Source: Salaquimonas pukyongi (lineage in GTDB: Bacteria; Pseudomonadota; Alphaproteobacteria; Rhizobiales; Rhizobiaceae). From it: a DNA stretch of 64,000 nt. Positions within the stretch are counted from its first letter, which is position 1, and every line of letters begins with the position of its first letter. The stretch lies in contig NZ_CP019044.1 of assembly GCF_001953055.1 (NCBI RefSeq), positions 1,240,001 to 1,304,000 of the forward strand. The letters run 5' to 3'. This document shows, in pieces, positions 10,228 through 19,998 of this stretch. Both the position numbers and the translations under genes were made by a program. The notes below the pieces were generated by a model. That model had not been told where the DNA came from. It saw only the letters and a program-made list of their open reading frames with translations, and did not search any database.

Positions 10228-10340
10228 GGGGCAACGTATTGGCGCAACGCATCGCTGCACCGGATGTCCGTCAGGCGATGCTGGCCGTCTGAAAACCGTA
10301 CGCTCCATCCACTCCCGGCAGGTTGAGCGACGGATTCAGG

Positions 10341-11111
10341 TCAGAAATTGTCCTTGCGCTGGCGGATTTCGGCAAACACCGCCGCATCGCTTTCGCCTTC
10401 CATCCCCAGATGGCTGCGGATGGCAGGATCGGACGCACGCAGGAAGGGATTGGTCTCAAGTTCCTCGGCCATGGTGCTGGGAACGGTCGGCTGGTCATTG
10501 GCCCGCATCGCCTTGAACTTCTCCGCCCGCCCCTTGAGCGCCGCATTGTCCGGATCGACGCTGAGGGCAAATTCGGCATTTGCCAGCGTGTATTCGTGCG
10601 AGGAGTAGATCACCGTGTCTGCAGGCAGCTTCATCAGTTTGGAAAGGCTCTCCCACATCATCGCGAAATCGCCTTCGAACACCCGTCCACAGCCCAGGGT
10701 GAACAGCGTATCGCCGGTAAAGGCCACCTTTTCCGAGGGCAGATAAAAATTGATCATGTCGAGCGTATGCCCCGGCGTTTCGAGAACCTGTACTTCAGCC
10801 CCGGCAAACTCGAACGTGTCGCCTTCGCCCACTTCGCGGTCGATGCCGGAAATGGAGGCGGACTTGCCCTTCGGGCCGGTAACCGTGCAGCCGGTCTTCT
10901 CCTTCACCATGGCAAGGCCGTCCGTGTGGTCGCCATGGTGGTGGGTGATCCACAACTCGGTGAGGTTCCAGCCTTTTTCCGCCAGCGCTGCCAGCACGGC
11001 TTCCCCGTCACCGGCGTCCACCGCTGCGGTGGCGCCACTATCGGGATCGTGAAGCAGAACGCCGTAATTATCTGAAAGATAAGGGAAAAGATGATAGGCA
11101 AAACGCGGCAT
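10341..11111 (-). CDS. gloB: Hydroxyacylglutathione hydrolase (glyoxalase II)
   Basis: A 256-residue metallo-beta-lactamase-fold enzyme that hydrolyses S-lactoylglutathione to lactate and glutathione in methylglyoxal detoxification. The dinuclear metal motif THHHGDH is at residues 56-62, with further ligands in ETPGHTLD, FTGDTLF and the SSHEYTLANAEFA stretch that is characteristic of glyoxalase II. Length matches the family. It is cytoplasmic, with no signal peptide. It reads toward tuf with 224 bases between. Confidence 0.93.
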   Translation of the reverse strand: MPRFAYHLFPYLSDNYGVLLHDPDSGATAAVDAGDGEAVLAALAEKGWNLTELWITHHHGDHTDGLAMVKEKTGCTVTGPKGKSASISGIDREVGEGDTFEFAGAEVQVLETPGHTLDMINFYLPSEKVAFTGDTLFTLGCGRVFEGDFAMMWESLSKLMKLPADTVIYSSHEYTLANAEFALSVDPDNAALKGRAEKFKAMRANDQPTVPSTMAEELETNPFLRASDPAIRSHLGMEGESDAAVFAEIRQRKDNF

Positions 11112-11224
11112 TCATGGTCTCCTGCAACTGGGCATGTTTCGTCGATTGGTGCGCACTGTTGCAAGCACAGCCCTGTCTGTCCAGAGAGCTGGAAGTTCAT
11201 TTTCGCCGGCAGTCTGCAACTGCC

Positions 11225-11392
11225 TTATTCTGCCTTCGGGCCTTCCTCGTTTGCCGAAACCGCTCTTTCGGTGACGCGTTCTGCGCCCTTTTTCAGCGGG
11301 GAGCCTTTGGCGTCTTCGGTTTTGATCTCGTCTTCCCTGGCAGCTTGTTCCAGTTTTTCACCGGCTTTTTCAGGCTTGTGGTTCGCATTCAT
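11225..11392 (-). CDS. Small highly charged hypothetical protein
   Basis: A 55-residue, Glu/Lys/Ala-rich, probably disordered protein (MNANHKPEKAGEKLEQAARE...). It has a good ribosome site (GGGGAGA) 6-12 bases before the ATG. I recognise no family. The composition is that of small stress-type or nucleic-acid-associated proteins, but no function can be assigned. It sits alone between gloB and tRNA-Gly(CCC). Confidence 0.5.
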   Translation of the reverse strand: MNANHKPEKAGEKLEQAAREDEIKTEDAKGSPLKKGAERVTERAVSANEEGPKAE

Positions 11393-11480
11393 GACTGTTC
11401 TCCCCGGTCGAAGGAGGGCTGTTCCTTCCCGGTTCAACGCCAGGGCCGCATGATGGTTCCCTTGCGCGGGCGCAATTGCC

Positions 11481-11577
11481 GGCACAGCCGCCTGCGAACA
11501 GCAGGGGATTTGTCATTCTTTGAGCGCGAAGAGCGGTCCGCGAAGCGGCGTGAGCGCGGCACAGCCGCCTGCGAACA
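11481..11577. repeat. Pair of 20-base direct repeats
   Basis: The word GGCACAGCCGCCTGCGAACA occurs at 11481-11500 and at 11558-11577, just upstream (by position) of tRNA-Gly(CCC). The spacer holds GCGAAGCG-type words similar to those at 8.5 and 49.1 kb. Confidence 0.6.
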
Positions 11578-11586
11578 AGAAAAAAA

Positions 11587-11660
11587 TGGAGCGGGCGAAG
11601 GGAATCGAACCCTCATCGTAAGCTTGGGAAGCTTCTGCTCTGCCATTGAGCTACACCCGC
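11587..11660 (-). tRNA. tRNA-Gly (CCC)
   Basis: Minus-strand cloverleaf with acceptor GCGGGTG, D-arm GCTC..GAGC, anticodon loop TTCCCAA (anticodon CCC), T-loop GTTCGATTC, discriminator T and encoded CCA (11587-11589). The outermost anticodon-stem pair is G-A. Confidence 0.92.
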
Positions 11661-11781
11661 AGAGCTCGGCCAGCATGCGGTGCGCCTGATCCGAATGCAA
11701 CCGGCAAAAGCCGGGCAGCAGGCAAAAGGCGCGCCTGCCGTCAGCAGACGTGCCTCTCACAAGGATGCAAGACCGGCAGGA

Positions 11782-13053
11782 TCAGCCGAACATGTCGGCC
11801 GTAATCCCGGCATACCAGCCGATCGATTCCTCATAGGTTGCCTTGCGGATGGCCGTGTCCTCCTCCGTTTGGGAAATGAAGGAAGAGGTGGAAGCGATCT
11901 TGCCTTCCGCCGGTGCGTATTGGGCACCTACCTTCACACCGTCATCGGTTTCGATCAGGCTCCAGCAGGTATTCGAATATTTCGCCGGGAAGACTTTCGA
12001 ACCGATCAGGTCGCCGCGAATGTTCATCGCCGCCACCTTCGCCTGGCTGTTGGCCGAGAAGCCCGATTTCGGCATGGCGCCGGCAATTGAGGCATCGCCG
12101 ATGACGAAGATGTTCTCGTCTGCCGTCGAGCGCATCGAGGCAGCGTCGATCGGGCAGAAACCGGTTTCGTTGGTGAGCCCGGCTTCAGCAGCAATCATGC
12201 CGGCCTTCTGGGCCGGGATAATGTTGAGCAGGTCGCCCTTGAACGTATCGAGATCGGTTTCCACCGTACCGGCGGCAACATCGACGCTGGCAATGCCGCC
12301 ATGAACGTCGGGACCGTACCATTCGATCATGCCGGGATAGTGTTTCTCCCAGCCCTCCTGGAACAGGCCCTGTTTGGAGAATTTCGGCTTGGGATCAAGA
12401 ATGATGATCTTGGCATCAATCCCTTTCGATTTGAGCAGATGTGCCATCATGGAAACCCGCTCATAAGGGCCGGGCGGGCAGCGATAGGGATTGGGCGGTG
12501 CCACCATCACGATTTGCTGGCCGTTGGAAATGGCATCGAGTTTTTCCTTCAAGAGCTGTGTCTGCGGCCCCGCCTTCCAGGCGTGGGGCGCGATTTGCGC
12601 TGCTTCTTCCGAATAGCCTTCAACCGAATCCCAGATCAGGTCGATGCCGGGAGAGACCACCAGCCGGTCAAAGGGCACGGTGGCGCCGTCGGCCATGGTG
12701 ACGGTCTTGGCGCCACGGTCAACGCCGGTTGCCATCCCGGTCACCTTGGTGATGCCGTAATCCGACTGAAGCTTGTCATAGCCGTGGGTGATCGACTTGA
12801 AGTCGCGGAAACCGCCCAGATAGAGGTTGGAGAAGAAGCACGTGGTAAAGGTGCCGGAATCGTCGATCAGCGTAACGTCGATCGCGCCTTCAGAATCCTT
12901 GGCGATATAGCGTGCCGCGGTTGCCCCACCGGCGCCGCCGCCGATCACCACCACTCGCGGCTTGTCCTGTGCCCGGGCATAGTGGGGCAGGGCGAGCGCG
13001 GCCGTACCCGCTCCCAGCATGGTTGAAAACTGCCGTCTGTTCATTCTGGTCAT
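11782..13053 (-). CDS. soxF: SoxF / flavocytochrome c sulfide dehydrogenase flavoprotein subunit
   Basis: A 423-residue periplasmic FAD protein. The N-terminus has a Tat-type signal (MNRRQFSTMLGAGTAALAL). The FAD-binding VVVIGGGAGGATAARYIAK follows, and the second flavin motif is ENIFVIGDA. Cys residues in TTCFFS, YRCPPGP and ETGFCPID are candidates for the redox-active disulfide. The C-terminal FCSD-type domain ends the protein. It is the last gene of the minus-strand sox operon, 42 bases behind the dihaem cytochrome that would be its electron acceptor. The predicted reaction is oxidation of sulfide to sulfur or polysulfide. Confidence 0.9.
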   Translation of the reverse strand: MTRMNRRQFSTMLGAGTAALALPHYARAQDKPRVVVIGGGAGGATAARYIAKDSEGAIDVTLIDDSGTFTTCFFSNLYLGGFRDFKSITHGYDKLQSDYGITKVTGMATGVDRGAKTVTMADGATVPFDRLVVSPGIDLIWDSVEGYSEEAAQIAPHAWKAGPQTQLLKEKLDAISNGQQIVMVAPPNPYRCPPGPYERVSMMAHLLKSKGIDAKIIILDPKPKFSKQGLFQEGWEKHYPGMIEWYGPDVHGGIASVDVAAGTVETDLDTFKGDLLNIIPAQKAGMIAAEAGLTNETGFCPIDAASMRSTADENIFVIGDASIAGAMPKSGFSANSQAKVAAMNIRGDLIGSKVFPAKYSNTCWSLIETDDGVKVGAQYAPAEGKIASTSSFISQTEEDTAIRKATYEESIGWYAGITADMFG

Positions 13054-13095
13054 GGCATTCTCCTTGCTTTGCCTGCCATCGCTTCCGGCAGGGGT

Positions 13096-13848
13096 TTATT
13101 GCGGTTCCAGGCTGCTGAAATAGGCAGCCAGCGCCGCGATCTCTTCATTGCTCAGATTGATCACCCGCAACTTCATCACCTCATTGCTGCGCACATTGCT
13201 TTTGTATTCAAACAGGGAGCGGATGAAGTAGTCTTGCGGCAGGCCGACAATGGACGGGATGCCTGAAACCTGGCCCGATTGCTGGTGGCAGGTAACGCAT
13301 TCCCCGGCGAGGTATTCGCCGTATTCGGGGTCTCCCTCCATGTCGAGCAGTGCTTCGGAAAACCCCGGGATTGAGCTTGTGGTGTCGGATACCGGATTTT
13401 CCGCCGGCGCGGCTGCCGAAACCCGGGCAAGCCATTCAATCAGCGTGCTGCGGTCTTCAGCCGATGCCATGCCGCGATACGACATGCGGTTGCCCGGGAT
13501 GAATTCCCTCGGTTTTTCAAGATAGCGGTGCAGGTTTTCCCGCGACCATGTCAGACCGGCTTCACCCGCTTTGCGCATGGCGCCGGAATACCGGAAATCC
13601 TTCAGGCTGCCTGCCTGCCGTCCGATGATCCCGTCAAGATGGGGACCAACCTTGTGTTTTGCATCGGCGCCCACGTCATGACAGGCCTTGCAGGCGTCAA
13701 AGAGTTTTTCGCCTGCCGCATCGGGATTTTTTGCTACCGCGAAAGCAGGGATGGCCGCCAGCACCGCCCACAACCCCGCAGCTGCTGGCTGCACGGAGAA
13801 TGCCGGCTTCCTGACGCTTACCTGCGTTGGCAATTGCGTTCCTCCCAT
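13096..13848 (-). CDS. soxE: SoxE dihaem c-type cytochrome
   Basis: About 250 residues with an N-terminal export segment and two haem-binding motifs, CKACH (about residue 53) and CVTCH (about residue 185), with methionines in NRMSYRGM as likely axial ligands. The N-terminal half resembles cytochrome c of the mitochondrial/SoxD type. By position it is the electron acceptor partner of SoxF. I preferred the ATG at 13848, with GGCGGG nearby, over the longer frame that begins with a basic, non-signal stretch. Confidence 0.85.
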   Translation of the reverse strand: MGGTQLPTQVSVRKPAFSVQPAAAGLWAVLAAIPAFAVAKNPDAAGEKLFDACKACHDVGADAKHKVGPHLDGIIGRQAGSLKDFRYSGAMRKAGEAGLTWSRENLHRYLEKPREFIPGNRMSYRGMASAEDRSTLIEWLARVSAAAPAENPVSDTTSSIPGFSEALLDMEGDPEYGEYLAGECVTCHQQSGQVSGIPSIVGLPQDYFIRSLFEYKSNVRSNEVMKLRVINLSNEEIAALAAYFSSLEPQ

Positions 13849-13905
13849 ATCATCCCGCCGGTGCTGTCTTTTTGTGCAGCGCCGGTTGCGTGGCTTCATC
13901 GCAGG

Positions 13906-15024
13906 TTATTCGATGGAGCCGGCTGCTTCTCCTTCTTCGCCATCGGGCGTAACGTCCAGAACCCGGGCGCGCATGGTGATCTCCGCAGGTTCTGCTTTGC
14001 AATCCTTCATGCAGGGTTCGGCCTTTTTTGCATAATGGGGTTCGCTGGCCCGGTCGTCCATGAAGAAATTCTCTTCATTCGGCAGGCGGATTTCGGTGAA
14101 GTTTTCCTTCGAAAGCTCGAAGTCTTCTTCGGTTACCACGTCGTTGAGGTACAGAAGATAGGCCGTCAGCGCATAGACATCGTCATCGGAAAGGGAACGT
14201 GCATCGCCAAACGGCATGGCGCGCCGGACATAGTCATAGACGGTGGAAAGGTATGGCCAGTAGGAGCCGATGGTCTTTTCCGGACGCTCCTCGGTCAGGC
14301 TGTCAAATCCGCCCGCCAGCACCGGCCAGCGGCCCGTGCCTTCGCCGAAATCGCCATGGCAGACCGCGCAATTGTCCGTATAGATCGGCTCGCCCTGCGC
14401 AACCGTTCCCCGTCCTTCGGGAAGGCCGGTGCCATCGGGCCTGATGTCGATATCCCAGGCGGCGATTTCCTCGCTCAGCGCTTCGCGCCCAAGGTGAAAC
14501 ACGCCGTGATCGGGCACCGCTGCATCCCTGGCCAGGACCGCAGGCTTTGCTGCTGCCGTTTCGGTTTGCGCTCCGGTTTCTTCCGTCTTGCTTTCCTCGG
14601 CTGCCGGTTCTGCTTCTTCGCCAGCCTCGGACGCGAATGTCTTCAGATAAGCGATGACATTTACCCGGTCCTCATCCTTTTTCAAACCGGCAAAGGCCAT
14701 CTTCGTGCCTTTGATCATGGCCCTGGGCTTGGTCAGATAGGTATCGATCGTCTCATCGTTCCAAACCAGGCCTTCTTCCCCGGCCTGTTTCATCGCCCTG
14801 GAATATTTGAAGCCGTCGATGGATCCCGCCGTGCGGCCGATCAGGTCGTTGAGATGCGGGCCGACCTTGTTGCCGGCGCCTTCACCAACCGCGTGACAGG
14901 CCTTGCACTTGCGGAAGACCTTTTCGCCTGCACCGGCATCCTGGGCCAGTGCAGCGCCGATGGATGCGGCGGGAAGCGCGGCCAGTGCCCCGGCAAATAC
15001 GGCAAGCTTAAGAAATTTCGACAT
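13906..15024 (-). CDS. soxD: SoxD, cytochrome subunit of sulfane dehydrogenase SoxCD
   Basis: A 372-residue periplasmic dihaem cytochrome c with signal peptide (residues about 1-28) and haem motifs CKACH (40-44) and CAVCH (about 220). An acidic Glu/Ala-rich linker joins the two domains. With SoxC it removes six electrons from the SoxY-bound sulfane. The ATG lies inside the end of soxC (17-base overlap), so translation should be coupled. The C-terminus carries an extra pair of Cys (EPCMKDCK) not in a haem motif. Confidence 0.9.
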   Translation of the reverse strand: MSKFLKLAVFAGALAALPAASIGAALAQDAGAGEKVFRKCKACHAVGEGAGNKVGPHLNDLIGRTAGSIDGFKYSRAMKQAGEEGLVWNDETIDTYLTKPRAMIKGTKMAFAGLKKDEDRVNVIAYLKTFASEAGEEAEPAAEESKTEETGAQTETAAAKPAVLARDAAVPDHGVFHLGREALSEEIAAWDIDIRPDGTGLPEGRGTVAQGEPIYTDNCAVCHGDFGEGTGRWPVLAGGFDSLTEERPEKTIGSYWPYLSTVYDYVRRAMPFGDARSLSDDDVYALTAYLLYLNDVVTEEDFELSKENFTEIRLPNEENFFMDDRASEPHYAKKAEPCMKDCKAEPAEITMRARVLDVTPDGEEGEAAGSIE

Positions 15025-16308
15025 TTTCCGCACTCCCGTCGCCCTTGATGTGCCAGGTTTGGATACCGTTGTTGTGATAGATGGAGTTTTCACCGCGAAC
15101 CGAACGCAACATGTCCTTTGTGGGCTGCACATTGCCGGCTTCATCCATCGCACGGGACTGGATCAGCAGTTCCGATCCGTCCCATTCGAAGTCGAAATAG
15201 AATCGGTGCAGCGATTTCGGCAGGCTCGGCCCGTCAAGCCGCGCGGTGTGCCAGTTGCGCCCGCCATCGATGGTCACGTCGACCCGCTTGATGGTGCCTG
15301 CACCCGACCAGGCAAGCCCGGTGATCACCGTTTGGCCGCGGCCATGGAGTATCGGCGCCTGGGGCTGGGATTGGTGATGACGGATTTGACATCCATCTCC
15401 CAGGAAAAGCGCCGTGCCTTTCCATTGGCCAGCAGGTCGGTATATTTCGACGTCTCCTCGCGGTGGTGCCACGGCTGGTCGCCAACCTCGATGCGGCGCA
15501 GCCATTTCACCCACATGTTGCCTTCCCAGCCCGGCACCACCAGGCGCACCGGATAGCCCTGTTCGGGCCGCAGCGCCTCGCCATTCATCTTGAAGGCGAC
15601 AAGGCAGTCGTCCAGCGCCTTTTCCAGCGGCACGGAACGTGTCATGGCAGCGGCATCGGCGCCCTCCGGGAGGAGCCACTTGGCGGAGGATTTAAGACCA
15701 GCCTCGTTGAGAAGGTGTTTGAGCGGAACGCCGGTATACATGACATTGTGCACCATGCCGTGCGTGTACTGGCAGCCGTTAAGCTGGGCGCCGCGCCATT
15801 CCATGCCCGAATTTGCCGCGCATTCCAGGAAGAAGACCCGGTTCTCGCGCGGAAACCGCATCAGATCCTCCATGGTGAAGACCAGCGGTTTGTCGACCAG
15901 GCCATGGATCATCAGCCGGTGGTCGGCAGGGCTGATTTCGGCAATGCCGCCGTGATGGCGCTCAAAGCACAGCCCGTTCGGCGTGATGATGCCATCAAGT
16001 TCATGCAGCGGGGTGAAGTTGACCGACGACTTTGAATCTGCCGTCAGCCAGGCAACATCGCGGCGCACCACATGGCTTTCAAATTGCGATGGCGTGCCGT
16101 AGGGCCGGGCATCGACCCCGTCGCCAAGATAGCGGTTCCAGTCCTGGATTTCGGTAATCAGCGGATCGGGTGCACCGGCAGCACGGGCTGCGGTTGCGCC
16201 GGCAACCGTGCCGCCCAGCGCAGCACCTCCGGTCAGCAGTTTGCGCCGGCTGACCTTCGCCGTCACCAGCGGTTCTGCATCATTGCCGGGTTTGGTGGTA
16301 TCTGACAT
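15008..16308 (-). pseudogene. soxC: SoxC, molybdenum cofactor subunit of sulfane dehydrogenase, frameshifted
   Basis: A sulfite-oxidase-family protein with a twin-arginine signal (VSRRKLLTGGAALGG), the molybdenum-ligating Cys in FLECAANSG (about residue 163), and a Mo-co dimerisation domain. The frame breaks at about residue 316. The rest (APILHGRGQTVITGLAWSG... GTWHIKG-type ending) continues in another frame to the stop at 15008. Adding one G to the four-G run at 15361-15364 (plus strand) restores the full protein of about 433 residues. The ATG at 16308 follows GAGGAG. A sequencing error is more likely than real loss, since the rest of the operon is intact. Confidence 0.88.
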
Positions 16309-16332
16309 GAACTCCTCCTCAGGACTAAGCCA

Positions 16333-16344
16333 GAATATACATTC
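16333..16344. promoter_or_regulatory. Candidate SoxR-type operator upstream of soxC
   Basis: GAATATACATTC, with inverted GAAT/ATTC arms, lies in the 92-base soxB-soxC gap. Similar AT-rich inverted words occur before soxX and between soxV and soxS. Assignment to SoxR is inference. Confidence 0.3.
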
Positions 16345-16400
16345 AAAAAACACTATATGTCATGCTGCAAAAGGCCGCACCGCCTATCGCAGGGCACGTG

Positions 16401-18113
16401 CTAATAGCCCGTCACCTTGACGGTGGAGACCTGGGGTGCGGTAATCACCTTCTTGCGCGTGATATAGTTTTCCATCAGTTCGTAGATCGGCGGGCCTTCG
16501 GTTGCCTCGTTGACAGAAGCCCAGCCCGCGACGACGTATTTCTTGGCCGCATCGACCGGTTCGCCGGTCCTGATGACGGTCATGTCGGAGATGCGGTTGC
16601 CGATTTCCTCTTTCGGCGCGCAGGCATAACTCATGCCGCCGACGCGGACCATGTCGCCGCCCTGCTGGTAGAACGGATCCTTGTTGAACAGGTTGTCGCA
16701 AACATCCTCGAGGATGTCCTTCAACTGCTGGCCGGTAAATTCCAGCCGGTAGGCATTGGGGTAGTTCATCGAGGTCTGCGCGTAGAGGTCGTCGATGGTG
16801 ATGTCCTGTCCCGGCAGCAGCGTCGTGCCCCATCTGAAGCCCGGCGACAGGGAGATTTCCGCATCGCGCTCTTCAATCAGGCCCTGGCAGATGACATCAT
16901 CCCACGTGCCGTTGAAATTGCCGCGCCGGTAGAGCAGGTCTTCCGTCTTGCCGATTACCCTGTTGCATTCATCCTCAAAGGGCGCGCGCACTTCGGAAAT
17001 CTTCGTTGCCATTTCCGGGTCGGGGGTGATCACGTCTGAAAAGACCGGGATCATGTTGGAGGAATAACCGGTAACCTTGCCGCCGGAGACTTCCAGATCG
17101 ATCCGGCCAAGATATTTGCCGTGGGAGCCGGAAGACAGCAGCAGCGTGTTGCCGATCTCGATTGCCCGCGGGATGGAATCATGGGTATGGCCGGTCAGGA
17201 TAACATCAATGCCCGAAACCACCGTGGCAAGCTTCTGGTCGACGTCGAAACCGTCATGGGAAAGCAGGACCACAACTTCCGCGCCATCCTCGCGCGCCTG
17301 ATCCACATTCGCCTGCAGGACCTCCGGCCGGATGCCGAACGACCATTCGGGAAACATCCAGCGCGGATTGGCAATCGGCGTATAGGGCATGGCCTGGCCG
17401 ATGACGGCGACCTTGACGCCGCCGCGTTCGAACATGGCGGTAGAGTCAAAAACCGGCTCTTCCCAATTGGTATCGACAATGTTGGAGGCAAGGAAGGGAT
17501 AGCCCATCTCCTCAACCAGTTCGAGCACCCGCTCGGCGCCGAAGGTAAACTCCCAGTGGCCCACCATCGCATCGGGCTTTAACAGCTTCATGCAGTCGAC
17601 CATGTCCTGGCCGTTGGTCTTCAGGGAAGTGTACGAGCCCTGCCAGGTATCACCGCCATCAAGAAACAGCACCTTGTCGTCGCCGCGCTCGGCCCGGATT
17701 GCCTTGACCAGGGTTGCGGTGCGGTCGAGCCCGCCAAGCTTTCCATAGCTGCGGGCAAGATTGACGTAATCGACCATGGTGTGGGCATAGGCGAGGGGGG
17801 AGCCCGCATCGAGCCCGAAATATTCAAGAAAGGCCTCGCCAACAAGATGAGGCGGAATGCCCTCGAATGCGCCAACGCCGATATTGGTGTCCGGCGGGCG
17901 GAAATAAACCGGCTTGAGCTGTGCATGCACATCGGTGAAGTGAAGCAGCGTAACCTGACCCTTGCTGTCGAATTTCAGCAGGCCCTCCTGGGTCAGGGCT
18001 TGTTGGGCGAGAGCCCGTGTCAGATTGCCGGCAAAGCCACTGGCGCCGGCGAATGTGACACCCGCCACTGCGCCATATTGCATGAATTCCCGCCGCGAAA
18101 ACTTTGCTGCCAT
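16401..18113 (-). CDS. soxB: SoxB thiosulfohydrolase
   Basis: A 570-residue periplasmic enzyme of the 5'-nucleotidase/metallophosphatase superfamily. It hydrolyses the terminal sulfonate from SoxY-bound cysteine S-thiosulfonate, releasing sulfate. The Tat signal is SRREFMQYGAVAG. Metal-site motifs are LLHFTDVHAQ, FLDGGDTWQGS, VGHWEFTFG (the SoxB form of GNHE), LLSHDGFDVDQKL and LTGHTHDS. Length is typical. It lies between soxA and soxC in the standard order. Confidence 0.96.
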   Translation of the reverse strand: MAAKFSRREFMQYGAVAGVTFAGASGFAGNLTRALAQQALTQEGLLKFDSKGQVTLLHFTDVHAQLKPVYFRPPDTNIGVGAFEGIPPHLVGEAFLEYFGLDAGSPLAYAHTMVDYVNLARSYGKLGGLDRTATLVKAIRAERGDDKVLFLDGGDTWQGSYTSLKTNGQDMVDCMKLLKPDAMVGHWEFTFGAERVLELVEEMGYPFLASNIVDTNWEEPVFDSTAMFERGGVKVAVIGQAMPYTPIANPRWMFPEWSFGIRPEVLQANVDQAREDGAEVVVLLSHDGFDVDQKLATVVSGIDVILTGHTHDSIPRAIEIGNTLLLSSGSHGKYLGRIDLEVSGGKVTGYSSNMIPVFSDVITPDPEMATKISEVRAPFEDECNRVIGKTEDLLYRRGNFNGTWDDVICQGLIEERDAEISLSPGFRWGTTLLPGQDITIDDLYAQTSMNYPNAYRLEFTGQQLKDILEDVCDNLFNKDPFYQQGGDMVRVGGMSYACAPKEEIGNRISDMTVIRTGEPVDAAKKYVVAGWASVNEATEGPPIYELMENYITRKKVITAPQVSTVKVTGY

Positions 18114-18259
18114 TGACTTTCTGTCACCTTCTGGTCGCCCGCAAGGGCAATGTTATACCTGTTCCGGAAACAGGAATTTCCGGAAACTGAAGCCGGGGGC
18201 ATTTCAAAAATGCGGTCCGCCCGGTGTTGAACGGGCGGGCCGCGCAAGCGGTCTTCGCC

Positions 18260-19117
18260 TTACTGGCGTACCGCCGGTGTTTCCACCGAAAGACCGGTTC
18301 CGCGCCAGGTAACGTAGACCTCAAGCGCCATCAGTTCATCGGAAAACGCAGCCGGATACTCCGCACGGGTGTCGCGGATACAGCCGCGAAACCGGTTATG
18401 TATGGAGATCAGCTTGCCCTGTTTGAGGCGGTAGGTCGGAAACCCGTTCGCCTGCCCCTGGCTGAGATGGTCGGCGCGAATATACTTGCCGGAATTGGCT
18501 TCGTGACAGGAAGCGCAGGAAAGGTTCAACTGCCCCGTGCGGGTATAGTAGAGTTCCTTGCCTTTTTCCCACCATTCCTGAAGACCGCCCTGGGAAAGAT
18601 CGAGCTTGACCGGCGTGCCCAGCGACTGGTGCTTGATATAGGCGGTCAGCGGTTTCTGGCCGCCCTTGTCAAACTTGTAGGCCTCGGCGCCCATGCGCTC
18701 TTCGCGGCACTTGTTGATCTGCAGTTCGATGTTGATCGGCCGGTTTGCCGAAGCATCCCATTTGGGATAGTTCGCCCCCACGTCCTTCATGCTCTCGGCT
18801 GCATCCCCATGGCAGGAAGCGCAGGACTTGCCTTCGCTGCCTTCCACCGTGTTCCAGATCGCTTCACCCTGTTCCACACCAAGCAAGCCGGGATTTTGGA
18901 ACGAATCAGCTTCCAGTGCCCGCGTCTCCTTGGTGCGGAAAAGCCAGCCCGACAGCACCTCGTCGAGAGGATGACCCTCCGGCGCGGCGGTTTTTGTGAT
19001 CATCTCGATTTCGCCGTCAATGACCAGTTTTTCATCCACCGGCTCGGCATTTGCCGAACCGGAATACGCAAACAGCGCTACGGCAGCCGCTGCAGCAATA
19101 TGAACAGACTTCCTCAC
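18260..19117 (-). CDS. soxA: SoxA, dihaem subunit of L-cysteine S-thiosulfotransferase SoxAX
   Basis: A 285-residue periplasmic cytochrome with signal peptide (cleavage after SANA). Haem motifs are CASCH at 99-103 and again at 201-205. The active-site Cys is in FRGCIRDTR (246); in SoxA this cysteine is a haem ligand that becomes persulfurated. With SoxX it attaches thiosulfate to the SoxY cysteine. Having both haem motifs places it in the dihaem SoxA class, as in Paracoccus. Confidence 0.96.
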   Translation of the reverse strand: MRKSVHIAAAAAVALFAYSGSANAEPVDEKLVIDGEIEMITKTAAPEGHPLDEVLSGWLFRTKETRALEADSFQNPGLLGVEQGEAIWNTVEGSEGKSCASCHGDAAESMKDVGANYPKWDASANRPINIELQINKCREERMGAEAYKFDKGGQKPLTAYIKHQSLGTPVKLDLSQGGLQEWWEKGKELYYTRTGQLNLSCASCHEANSGKYIRADHLSQGQANGFPTYRLKQGKLISIHNRFRGCIRDTRAEYPAAFSDELMALEVYVTWRGTGLSVETPAVRQ

Positions 19118-19171
19118 CTTGTCTTCCTCCCAACTGAATTTGCAAAAAGCGGCCAGGGCGCCCTCTCGCCC

Positions 19172-19495
19172 TTAGCTCACCTCGATGTTTGCATCCGCCT
19201 CGTAGACCGAACCGTCATCGTCCACCCAGGCAAACTTGAACGTGCCGCTCTCTTGCACCTTGGCGGTAAATTCCATGTACGGATTGGCCGATACCGCCCC
19301 GTGCATATCGGCGGAAAAGACCGGCTGGCCGTTAAATTCCGCCGTGAACTTGTTGATGATCTTGCGCGGGATGAGGTTGCCTTCCTTGTCCTTGCGCTGG
19401 CCTGATTCCATGTTGTGGGAAATCAGGGTTTTAATGGTGATGACCTCACCGGCCGATGCCGTCTTGGGGACTTTAACCCGTGGTTTCGATGCCAT
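19172..19495 (-). CDS. soxZ: SoxZ, sulfur carrier complex subunit
   Basis: A 107-residue cytoplasm-style protein without signal peptide, as is normal for SoxZ, which is exported together with SoxY. It has the beta-sandwich pattern with ISHNMESGQRKD, ADMHGAVSANPY and KFAWVDDDG. It lies 25 bases downstream of soxY, the standard order. Confidence 0.95.
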   Translation of the reverse strand: MASKPRVKVPKTASAGEVITIKTLISHNMESGQRKDKEGNLIPRKIINKFTAEFNGQPVFSADMHGAVSANPYMEFTAKVQESGTFKFAWVDDDGSVYEADANIEVS

Positions 19496-19520
19496 GTCGT
19501 TTCTCCTTCAATCCCTCGGG

Positions 19521-19976
19521 TCAGCCGCCGCAGCCGCCGATCGTGACCTTGACTTCCTTCTTGTCCATATAGGTTGAACCGTCGGCCATCTTGGCAACGG
19601 CGACAACATTCTGGGTCTTGGCAAGGCGCATCCGCGTCGATGCTGTGGCAGTACCGCTCATCGCGGAGAAATTGAACGTCACCACGTCGGGATTGGGATT
19701 GCCTTCGGCATAGATGGTGACCGAACTGACCATGTCGCCGTCGCTCATGGCGCTGTCCACCTCCACGCTGATCGGCACCGTATTGCCGTTTTCAGCGATT
19801 TCCGGTGCGGTCAGGGTGACCTTGCCGGCTTCCGGCATCTTGCCGCCGCCAAGTTGCATCATCGCCTTGTCGACGTCCTCGGCCGTGGCCAGAGCCCGTG
19901 TCGAAGACAGTCCGGTCGCGGCGAAGACCACCGCGCCTGCGGACATCGCCATTGCATGGCGTCTGTTCATTTTCAT
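19521..19976 (-). CDS. soxY: SoxY, sulfur-carrier protein
   Basis: A 151-residue protein with a Tat-like signal (NRRHAMAMSAGAVVF) and the diagnostic swinging-arm C-terminus GGCGG, whose cysteine carries the sulfur intermediate through the Sox cycle. The body is an immunoglobulin-like sandwich matching SoxZ. It is adjacent to soxX (22 bases) and soxZ. Confidence 0.96.
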   Translation of the reverse strand: MKMNRRHAMAMSAGAVVFAATGLSSTRALATAEDVDKAMMQLGGGKMPEAGKVTLTAPEIAENGNTVPISVEVDSAMSDGDMVSSVTIYAEGNPNPDVVTFNFSAMSGTATASTRMRLAKTQNVVAVAKMADGSTYMDKKEVKVTIGGCGG

Positions 19977-19998
19977 GCGTATGTCTCCTCGTTGTCCC